Source of the DNA: Acidimicrobiia bacterium
Lineage (GTDB): Bacteria > Actinomycetota > Acidimicrobiia > Acidimicrobiales > Poriferisodalaceae
Assembly (NCBI GenBank): GCA_022820505.1
Contig: JAJEFK010000034.1
Coordinates: 1-57,814, forward strand
Reading direction: 5' to 3'
Length of the DNA stretch: 57,814 nt
The notes beneath the pieces are model-generated. The model was given only the letters and a program-made list of their open reading frames with translations, was not told the DNA's origin and did no database searches. This document shows, in pieces, positions 34,766 through 41,727 of the stretch; positions within the stretch are counted from its first letter, which is position 1; each line of letters opens with the position of its first letter. The translations under genes were made by a program, and so were the position numbers.

Positions 34766-35434
34766 ATGATCGCCCAGGTGGGGCCGAGTCTCGTCGCCGG
34801 TGCGGTCGCCGGACTGGGCGGCGCTGCCGCGGGTGCCGCGGCGGTTCGCTGCGCGAAGCGCTGCTTCGACGTCCACCTGCAGCCTGCATTGACGATGGCG
34901 GCGTGCATGGCGTCAGGCGCGATGCTCGCGCTGCGAATCGGTGCCGACCCCTACCTCGCGCCGCTGCTGGCATTCGGCTGGACCGGCGTGCTCATCTCCG
35001 CAGTCGACCTGCGCACCCACCTGATACCCACGCGGCTGCTGCGCGCCTGCGCAGCCGTCGCGGTTCCGTTGGTGTGCATGGCTGCTGTGCTCGAAGGCGG
35101 CCTCGCAGGGCTCACGCGGGCATCAGCCGCGGCCGCCATCGGAGCGGCGCTCGGATGGGGGGCGATGCACGTCATCTGGCGAACTGCCCGGGGCGGGCTC
35201 GGCTACGGCGATGTGCGGCTCGGCGCCTACCTCGGTCTGCACCTGGGCCTCGGCGGGCTTTCTGCCGTGTGGGCAGGCCTGCTGGCGGGCTTCGCTATCG
35301 CCGCCGTGGTCGGCGCTGTCGGGGTAGTCGCGTTGGGCCGGAGCGCCGACCACCGGTTCGCCCTCGGACCGTCGCTGGTCGTCGGCGCTCTCGCCGCCGT
35401 TTGGTGGTTCCTGCCGCCGGGCATTGCCACCTGA
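34766..35434 (+). CDS. Prepilin peptidase (A24 family), no methylase domain
   Basis: A 222-residue polytopic membrane aspartyl protease. The two catalytic aspartates are in AVDLRTHLIPTRLL and GLGYGDVRLGAYLG (the GxGD motif). It lacks the N-terminal zinc/methyltransferase domain of PilD, so it is a short TadV/FppA-like form. Located between aroE and aroB, as in other actinobacteria, it is the only prepilin peptidase in the window and may process the pilin and pseudopilins of the Tad locus 12 kb downstream (inference). A GTG at 34763 abuts ATG 34766. Confidence 0.86.
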   Translation: MIAQVGPSLVAGAVAGLGGAAAGAAAVRCAKRCFDVHLQPALTMAACMASGAMLALRIGADPYLAPLLAFGWTGVLISAVDLRTHLIPTRLLRACAAVAVPLVCMAAVLEGGLAGLTRASAAAAIGAALGWGAMHVIWRTARGGLGYGDVRLGAYLGLHLGLGGLSAVWAGLLAGFAIAAVVGAVGVVALGRSADHRFALGPSLVVGALAAVWWFLPPGIAT

Positions 35435-35522
35435 TCACGTCACAGTCCCGGTTGCTCGCTGCCTGCCAGAAATCCGCCGCGCGGTGAGACGTCCCGGCGG
35501 GGAGCCGGCTGGCATGCATCGG

Positions 35523-35528
35523 TACCCT
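35523..35528 (+). promoter_or_regulatory. Putative -10 of leaderless aroB
   Basis: TACCCT ends 8 nt before ATG 35537. No Shine-Dalgarno precedes the ATG. Confidence 0.5.
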
Positions 35529-35536
35529 CGCCCCTG

Positions 35537-36622
35537 ATGTCGGGCACCATCCGCGTCGATGTTCCGCTGGGCGACCGCTCGTACCCCGTGCTGGTCGGCG
35601 CCGGCGCGCGTCACGAGCTCGCCGCGGTCCTGCGCGAGTCCAAGCAGACCTCCGGGGCGCAGCGTGCCGCGGTGGTCACCCAGCCGGGCATCGGCGTCGA
35701 CGTCGATCCGGGCATCGGGTTCGAGAAATTCGAGATTCCCGACGGCGAACAGGCCAAGGAGATGGCCACCGTGGGCGAGCTGTGCAGCGGGTTCGCCCGC
35801 TTCGGCCTCACCCGCCGTGACGTCGTGGTGGGCGTCGGCGGAGGCGTGGTCACCGACGTAGCCGGATTTGCGGCAGCGGTGTACCACCGCGGCATTGCGG
35901 CGGTGCACGTTCCCACCACCCTGCTGGGCCAGATCGATGCCGCCGTTGGCGGCAAGACCGGTGTGAACCTGGCCGAGGGCAAGAACCTCGTCGGGGCGTT
36001 CTGGCAGCCCGCAGCAGTGCTGTGCGATACCGAGGTGCTCGACACGCTGCCCCAGCGCGAGCTGCGCGCCGGCTACGGCGAGCTGGCCAAGTACCACTTC
36101 ATCGGCTGCACACCGCAGGCTGCGCGTCTCGTCGGCTCCCACCCGTCGCTCGCGCAGCGCTTGGCCGGCGGCGAACCGCTCAGCTCGCTCGTAGGGGCAG
36201 AGCTGGTAGCCGCGTGCGTCGCCGTCAAGGCCGAAGTGGTGGCTTCCGACGAGACCGAGAGCGGTCGCCGGGCGCTGCTGAACTACGGGCACACCCTGGG
36301 GCATGCGCTCGAGATCGCCGGGCGTTTCGACCTGCGTCATGGCGAGGCGGTGGCCATTGGGCTGCGGTACGCGGCAGTGGTCGCTCGCCTGCTCGGACGT
36401 ATCGACGACGATCGTGTCGCTGAGCACGAGCGGGTGCTCGACGCCTACGGGCTCGATGCGAGCCTGCCCGCCGACATCGATCACGACGAGATCATTGAGC
36501 TGTTCGGCCGCGACAAGAAGGCTGCCGGAGGCATCACGTTCGTGCTCGACGGTCCCGACGGCCTCGAAGTGGTGCCCGGCATCGATCCGGGCGTGCTGCG
36601 CAGCGCGCTCGAGCGGATGTGA
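35537..36622 (+). CDS. aroB: 3-Dehydroquinate synthase
   Basis: 361 residues. NAD-binding VVGVGGGVVTDVAGFAA and PTTLLGQIDAAVGGKTGVN are intact, as are the zinc ligands in ELAKYHFIG, NYGHTLGHALE and RHGEAVAIG. It converts DAHP to 3-dehydroquinate, feeding AroQ next door. aroK and aroC, which normally sit just upstream in actinobacteria, are not present here. The stop overlaps the aroQ GTG. Confidence 0.96.
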   Translation: MSGTIRVDVPLGDRSYPVLVGAGARHELAAVLRESKQTSGAQRAAVVTQPGIGVDVDPGIGFEKFEIPDGEQAKEMATVGELCSGFARFGLTRRDVVVGVGGGVVTDVAGFAAAVYHRGIAAVHVPTTLLGQIDAAVGGKTGVNLAEGKNLVGAFWQPAAVLCDTEVLDTLPQRELRAGYGELAKYHFIGCTPQAARLVGSHPSLAQRLAGGEPLSSLVGAELVAACVAVKAEVVASDETESGRRALLNYGHTLGHALEIAGRFDLRHGEAVAIGLRYAAVVARLLGRIDDDRVAEHERVLDAYGLDASLPADIDHDEIIELFGRDKKAAGGITFVLDGPDGLEVVPGIDPGVLRSALERM

Positions 36623-37119
36623 GTGCAGTCATGCCTCGCCACGTCGTGCTGCTGCTGTCGGGCCCGAACCTGAACCTGCTGGGCACCCGCCAACCCGAGA
36701 TCTACGGCACCGACACGCTGCTCGATCACGTTCGCGCCGCCCGTCGGGCCGCAACCGAGCGCGGCTGGGACCTCGAGCACCGCCAGAGCAACCACGAAGG
36801 CGACCTGGTCGATGCAGTGCACGCGGGCATCGGCCGGGTGGAGGCGATCGTGGTGAACCCCGGCGCCCTCACCCACTACGGCTGGTCACTGCACGACGCG
36901 CTGGCCGCATTCGAGGGCCCGATCGTGGAGCTGCACCTGTCCGAGCCCCGCGAGCGCGAGCCGTGGCGGCACACCTCGGTGGTGGAGCCGCTCGCGACCG
37001 CCCGGGTGGCGGGGGAGGGCGGCGCCGGCTACCCACGGGCAGTCGCACTGGCCATCGATGCGGCGGTCGCCGCCGCCGACACACCCGACACCGGCGACGA
37101 AGCTGAACGGCCATCGTGA
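36619..37119 (+). CDS. aroQ: 3-Dehydroquinate dehydratase, type II
   Basis: 166 residues. Type II dehydroquinase with the catalytic Tyr in GTRQPEIYG, RQSNHEGDLVD, NPGALTHYGWSLHDAL and the catalytic His in VELHLSEP (the usual SN reads SE). It dehydrates 3-dehydroquinate from AroB. GTG 36619 overlaps the aroB stop; ATG 36631 is an in-frame alternative that begins at the conserved MPRHVVLLLSGPNLN. The C-terminal 15 residues are non-conserved. Confidence 0.93.
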   Translation: MSAVMPRHVVLLLSGPNLNLLGTRQPEIYGTDTLLDHVRAARRAATERGWDLEHRQSNHEGDLVDAVHAGIGRVEAIVVNPGALTHYGWSLHDALAAFEGPIVELHLSEPREREPWRHTSVVEPLATARVAGEGGAGYPRAVALAIDAAVAAADTPDTGDEAERPS

Positions 37120-37148
37120 CGCCCTGTCGTGACGGCGGTCCGTGCTTG

Positions 37149-37154
37149 TACCGT
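37149..37154 (+). promoter_or_regulatory. Putative -10 of efp
   Basis: TACCGT lies 46 nt before ATG 37201. It would give efp-nusB a short ordinary leader rather than a leaderless start. Confidence 0.35.
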
Positions 37155-37200
37155 CCCGCTGCGAACCTGCAAGCAGCCAGGCTGACCGCGAGGCGTTGAC

Positions 37201-37767
37201 ATGGCCATCTCCACCGCCGACTTCCGCAACGGCATGACGCTCGATCTCGCCGACGGGCTGTTCCAGCTCACCGAGTTCCAGCACGTCAAGCCGGGCAAGG
37301 GCGGCGCGTTCGTCCGCACCACGCTGAAGAACGTCCGCACCGGCGCCACGCTGGAGCGCACGTTCCGGGCGGGCGAGCGCATGGAGCGCGCGGTCATCGA
37401 CCAGCGCGACATGCAGTACCTGTACGCCGACGGCGACTCGCTGGTGTTCATGGATACCGACACCTACGAGCAGCTCCCGGTCAGCCGCACGGCGGCCGGC
37501 AGCGCCACGAACTTCCTGGTGGAGGGCGAGATGGCCACGGTGGTGCGCTACGGCGACGAGGTGCTGGGCGTGGAGCTGCCCGCATCGGTGGTGCTGGAGG
37601 TGGCCGACACCGACCCCGGCGTGCAGGGCGACCGGGTGTCGGGCGCGCGCAAGCCGGCCACGATGTCCACCGGGCTGGCGGTGCAGGTGCCGCTGTTCAT
37701 CGAGACCGGCGAGCGACTGAAGGTGGACACCCGCAGCGGCGACTACATCGAGCGGGCCCGCGGCTGA
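37201..37767 (+). CDS. efp: Translation elongation factor P
   Basis: 188 residues, three beta-barrel domains. The loop that reaches the peptidyl-transferase centre reads KPGKGGAFVR with the Lys found at the modified position in many bacteria. No modification enzyme (EpmA/EarP) is seen nearby. EF-P rescues ribosomes at polyproline. The closing GERLKVDTRSGDYIERA is complete. Confidence 0.96.
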   Translation: MAISTADFRNGMTLDLADGLFQLTEFQHVKPGKGGAFVRTTLKNVRTGATLERTFRAGERMERAVIDQRDMQYLYADGDSLVFMDTDTYEQLPVSRTAAGSATNFLVEGEMATVVRYGDEVLGVELPASVVLEVADTDPGVQGDRVSGARKPATMSTGLAVQVPLFIETGERLKVDTRSGDYIERARG

Positions 37768-37805
37768 CGCCGCAGGGTGGCCGATACGGGCTCGAGCCCA
37801 CTGCC

Positions 37806-38228
37806 ATGAGCCGCCCGAGCGATCCATTCGCCGCTCCCGACGAGCCGACTCGCCGCCGCGAAGCGCGCCAGCGCTCGGTGGAGCTTCTGTATGAGGCCGA
37901 GATGAAGTCGTGCGAGCTGGCCGATGTGCTTGCCGAGCAGGTCAGCGATGTCGACCCGTTCGCGCTCGAGCTGGCCACCGGCGTCGCCGCCCAGCGCGAG
38001 GCGCTGACCCAGCGGCTCGCCGAGCTGCTCAACGTGGGCTGGACGCCCGAGCGCCTCGGTGCGTGCGACCGGCTGATCCTGCTGCAAGGCCTCTTCGAGC
38101 TCGAACGAGGGGCGGCCCCCGCGGCGGTGGTGATCAACGAAGCCGTCGAGCTGGCACACCAGCTGGGCGCCACCGATCGCAGCGGCGCCTTGGTGAACGG
38201 CGTTCTGGCGGCCGCCGACGGCCGGTGA
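37806..38228 (+). CDS. nusB: Transcription antitermination factor NusB
   Basis: A 140-residue all-helical protein. It has the REARQRSVELLYEAE opening, the DRLILLQGLFELERG block and the VVINEAVELAHQLG C-terminus. NusB with NusE binds boxA of rRNA leaders. It starts 39 bp after efp, the common pair order. Confidence 0.93.
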   Translation: MSRPSDPFAAPDEPTRRREARQRSVELLYEAEMKSCELADVLAEQVSDVDPFALELATGVAAQREALTQRLAELLNVGWTPERLGACDRLILLQGLFELERGAAPAAVVINEAVELAHQLGATDRSGALVNGVLAAADGR

Positions 38229-38282
38229 CGAACACCACGAGGACGATCGCCTCGACAGCGGCCGGATCGTGACGGTCACCGC

Positions 38283-39518
38283 ATGAGCGAAGAGGGCGGT
38301 CCGCGGCCGCGACGGATCGCCGAACGCGAACTCGTCTTCCTGCTGGGCGCCATCAGCGCCACGACGGCGCTGGGCATCGACATGGCGCTGCCCGCCTTCG
38401 GCGACATCCGGCTGGGTCTGGGTCTTGCCGCCGATTCGCCCCGGGTCGCGCTCACCGTCACGCTGTATTTCTTCGGCCTGGCCGGCGCGCAGATGTTCTA
38501 TGGCCCCTTCACCGATCGCTTCGGCCGCAAGCCGGTGCTCTACGCCGGCCTGGCCCTCTACACCCTCGGCGCGCTGGGGTCGGCATTGGCGCCCTCGTTC
38601 GGCGTCCTGATTGCCAGCCGGCTGGTCTGGGGCATCGGCGCTGCGGGGCCGCGCGCGCTGTCGCTGGCCATCGGCCGCGACCTGTACGAAGGCGACCGGC
38701 TGGGCCGCGTGCTGACGGCCGTCATGGCGGTATTCATGGTGGTGCCCGCCATTGCACCGCTGGGGGGCCAGGCGGTGCTGGCCCTCGGTTCGTGGCGCTG
38801 GGTGATGGCCGCCCCGATGGCGCTGACCGTGGTGCTGGCGCTCTGGATCATCCGGCTCCCCGAATCTCTCCCGCCCGAGCGTCGCCGCCCCCTCACGCTC
38901 GGCCGCACCCGTGAGGCCATCGCCGCGGTGTTCGCCAACAAGCTCACCATCGGCTCGGCGCTGGCCGTCATGTTCGACATGGGCGCGTTCTTCTCGTTCC
39001 TGGGGAGCAGCCAGCTCCTGTTCGACGACGTGTACGGCCGGGGCGACGTGTTCGCCTACTACTTCGCCGCGATGAGCGTGTTCATGGGATTGGTGGTGTT
39101 CACCGGCAGCCGGCTGGTGACACAGATCGGTGCCGATCGGATGATCGTGACGCTGATGCCGACCGCCGTGGCGCTGTCGTGTGCTCTCGCACTGTGGTCG
39201 TGGCAGGCCGGCGGCCGGCCGTGGTTCTTCGGCTGGTTCGCGGTCATTGTGGTGATCAATGCCCTGCGCACATTCGTCAACCCGCTGATCCAGGCCCAGG
39301 CCATGGGGCCCATGGGCGAGCTGGCGGGCACCGCCTCGGCGGTGATCGGCACGATCTCGATGGGCGGAGGCGCAGTGCTCGCCATGCTCATCGACCGCAT
39401 GATCGCCGGCTCGGTGACCCCGCTGGTCACCGCATACGCCGGCTACGGAGCGATCAGCCTGGCGTTCGCCCTGTGGGCCCGACGGCACCGGCTGTCTTCA
39501 TTCGCCGCCGGCGCCTGA
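38283..39518 (+). CDS. MFS transporter, Bcr/CflA-like drug exporter
   Basis: 411 residues with 12 predicted helices. The MFS signature between TM2 and TM3 is TDRFGRKPVLYAG, and TM4 RLVWGIGAAGPRALSLAIGRDLY is like the Bcr/CflA (DHA1) subfamily. It probably exports a drug-like or metabolic compound by proton antiport; the substrate is not predictable. It lies just after nusB, at the left edge of the accessory block. The stop codon sits in the loop of a GC-rich hairpin. Confidence 0.87.
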   Translation: MSEEGGPRPRRIAERELVFLLGAISATTALGIDMALPAFGDIRLGLGLAADSPRVALTVTLYFFGLAGAQMFYGPFTDRFGRKPVLYAGLALYTLGALGSALAPSFGVLIASRLVWGIGAAGPRALSLAIGRDLYEGDRLGRVLTAVMAVFMVVPAIAPLGGQAVLALGSWRWVMAAPMALTVVLALWIIRLPESLPPERRRPLTLGRTREAIAAVFANKLTIGSALAVMFDMGAFFSFLGSSQLLFDDVYGRGDVFAYYFAAMSVFMGLVVFTGSRLVTQIGADRMIVTLMPTAVALSCALALWSWQAGGRPWFFGWFAVIVVINALRTFVNPLIQAQAMGPMGELAGTASAVIGTISMGGGAVLAMLIDRMIAGSVTPLVTAYAGYGAISLAFALWARRHRLSSFAAGA

Positions 39519-39528
39519 AGCCGGCGGC
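39504..39528 (+). terminator. Hairpin spanning the MFS stop codon
   Basis: GCCGCCGGC (39504-39512) and GCCGGCGGC (39520-39528) form a perfect 9-bp stem with a 7-nt loop holding the TGA. A second weaker pair, TCGCCGC (39531-39537) and GCGGCGA (39552-39558), follows. Neither has a T-run. Probable transcript end or stabiliser. The remaining 229 bp to the next gene are AT-richer near 39598-39660 and hold no gene I can support. Confidence 0.5.
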
Positions 39529-39747
39529 TGTCGCCGCGCCTGCGGTCGGCAGCGGCGAGGACAAGACATCGCGCTCGCAGGAAGTGCGAGACAGCCGCAA
39601 TTTGCCTGCTTGTATCACGTATCTTGAAAATCATTGGAATGAGGTGAAACAACGCGCTTAGAACTCGCATCGAATCTTCGCGGCAATCCCGACCGAACGA
39701 GATGACCGCAAAGACGACCTCGGACTACGAGATCGAGGAGTTGAGCG

Positions 39748-41727
39748 ATGGCGAATCAAGAGTGCGGCAGGGGGACAGCGCTGGCTCTGCTGGTGGTGCT
39801 CGTCGGGGCGCTCACGGTGGCCTGCAGCGGCGATGGCGGTGAGCCGGTCGACCTCGGCCCGTCGATCACCGCCGAGCCCGGCGACGCCGCGATCGACGAT
39901 GCCCGCAGCATCTCCGAACAGCAGGCTTCGGCGCTGGGCGGTCGACCCGCCGACGAGGCCCGGCCGATCGTGGCGGGCAACGGCCAGTTCCCGACCGCCA
40001 CCGAGCACCACTCGACATTGGAGCTTCCGACGGCAGTCCAGATCGGCAGCGGTCGGATCTGGGTCCCGTGGCCGCCATACCCGGAGCTGGATCCCGCTCG
40101 ACAAGAGCCCGGCCAGCCGGCGGTGGCTGGCTCGCGATCTGAGCTGCTGGGCGACGTCGGACAAGGTCAGAGCTATGTCGTCGCTCAGCGAGCGCAGTGG
40201 GCGGCGATGCCGCCCTACCTGCCAGAAGCCCGGGCAGCGCTTGCCGACAGCACCCGGCTGGCACATCGGCGCGGGGGAACCCCCAGGGCATGGGAGCTGG
40301 TGGTCGACCCTGCGGGACTCGGCTACGAGACCCGCCTCAGCGCGGATCGCAGTGGCGTCTATGACCACGTGGCGCTCTGCCCACCCCATCCGACAGCCGA
40401 AGCGCTCGGCGTGGACCCTGGCCGCACCGGTGCGGAGAGGGATCGGGCAGCTGCCGTCATTGAAGCGTTCATCACCGGGATGCGCTCGCCCGGGGGCCGC
40501 CCGATGCACTCATGGGGCACGACGGTCAACGACATCGCCAAGCTGTTGGTGTACAGCCCCGGTGAGCCGATGGAGCTGGCACTCGGCGGCCACAGCCTGG
40601 CCGACGCTGGGTTCTTCCCCGGCGACTGGTCGACGCAAGCCAAGCGGTGGCTGACGCTGCGGGCAGCACAGGGCGCGGTGACCGACTCGTTGGTGGGCCA
40701 CGCCGTCGTGGGCATCGGGCCCGAGACGCTGTGGGAGGCGTGCAGCGACCTGGCCACGATCATCCCCGGCATTTACACCGAGTCGCATCGCACCCGCCAG
40801 CTCGAATCGCTGTGGGCACGAGGCCTCCGGCTGAGCTTCACTGCTCCGCCCGTCGAGCGGGCCTGGGTGGCCGATCTCAGCGCCGCGGGACACGCACTGG
40901 CGGTGATCTGCCATCCGCCCGGGCAGTCCTTCCTGGTGGATGCGTCGACGGGTGAGCGCCTCGATGCCGGCACCGATCATCTGGCGCAGGTCGAGGCCAT
41001 GTGGCTCACCTGGTCCCGGCTCAGCTACCGGGTGCTGCGCAATGCCCTGTTCGAGGGCGACTGCGACAGCGATGCCTTTGCCCAGGCAGCGCAGTGGCTG
41101 CAGAACGAGAAGGACACTGAGGCCGCCGCCATCGACTGGAGCGAACCCCGTGCATGGGGCTCGGGCGTGCGCAACCAGTGGATCGCCGTTCGTGAATGGG
41201 TGGACGTGCCCCAGCAGGAGGCGTGGCGGGCTCACCGGGATCACGACTGGCACTTGGAGTTCTGGTGCGCCACGGGCATCCCCGTCGGCGTATTGGTCGA
41301 CAGGGAGCTGGTTCGTCCCTCGCTGCAGGACCGGTGCACGCCGGCTCAGTGGGACGCGCTGTCACAGGCAGCGGCAAGCGCGCCGGTCGTCGGCTGGGAG
41401 CTGTCCGCCACCCAGTGGGCGCCTGGCGTGAGCTGGCACGAGCGCATGTACCTCTCGCCATTCAAGTCCCTCGAGCAGATTCTCGGTTGCACACCGCACA
41501 CCGACATGATCGCCGAGACGCTGCGGCGTCAGACCGGGCTGCCGGCAGAGCGACGGCCAAAGAAGCCGTGGCCGCCAGAGTCGCTGCCTCGGACTGCAGA
41601 CGGGCATGCCTACCCGCGCCCGATGCCGCCGTGTCTCGGGGCCAGCTGGCCGCCGTCGTCAGACCGCTACTGGTGGCCGCAGGCCGAACCGCTGGCTGAG
41701 CTGTCGCTGGCGGGCGTCGCGTCGTGA
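39748..41727 (+). CDS. Large secreted lipoprotein of the Tad locus, unknown family
   Basis: 659 residues. The N-terminus is a lipoprotein signal: a positively charged start, the hydrophobic LALLVVLVGALTVA and the lipobox LTVAC with Cys near residue 26. After a disordered acidic region (about 28-60) comes a long Trp-rich, mixed alpha/beta region with about nine Cys spread through it. No catalytic motif was recognised. GAGGAG precedes ATG 39748. The stop overlaps the next gene's GTG, so it is part of the Tad operon and may be an outer anchor or assembly factor. No named family was recognised. Confidence 0.75.
   Translation: MANQECGRGTALALLVVLVGALTVACSGDGGEPVDLGPSITAEPGDAAIDDARSISEQQASALGGRPADEARPIVAGNGQFPTATEHHSTLELPTAVQIGSGRIWVPWPPYPELDPARQEPGQPAVAGSRSELLGDVGQGQSYVVAQRAQWAAMPPYLPEARAALADSTRLAHRRGGTPRAWELVVDPAGLGYETRLSADRSGVYDHVALCPPHPTAEALGVDPGRTGAERDRAAAVIEAFITGMRSPGGRPMHSWGTTVNDIAKLLVYSPGEPMELALGGHSLADAGFFPGDWSTQAKRWLTLRAAQGAVTDSLVGHAVVGIGPETLWEACSDLATIIPGIYTESHRTRQLESLWARGLRLSFTAPPVERAWVADLSAAGHALAVICHPPGQSFLVDASTGERLDAGTDHLAQVEAMWLTWSRLSYRVLRNALFEGDCDSDAFAQAAQWLQNEKDTEAAAIDWSEPRAWGSGVRNQWIAVREWVDVPQQEAWRAHRDHDWHLEFWCATGIPVGVLVDRELVRPSLQDRCTPAQWDALSQAAASAPVVGWELSATQWAPGVSWHERMYLSPFKSLEQILGCTPHTDMIAETLRRQTGLPAERRPKKPWPPESLPRTADGHAYPRPMPPCLGASWPPSSDRYWWPQAEPLAELSLAGVAS

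Noticed and set aside
39598..39660. AT-rich stretch with TTGCCT/TTGAAA as a promoter for the Tad operon
   Set aside because: No -10 hexamer at proper spacing could be matched; it may still hold a promoter but I cannot define it.
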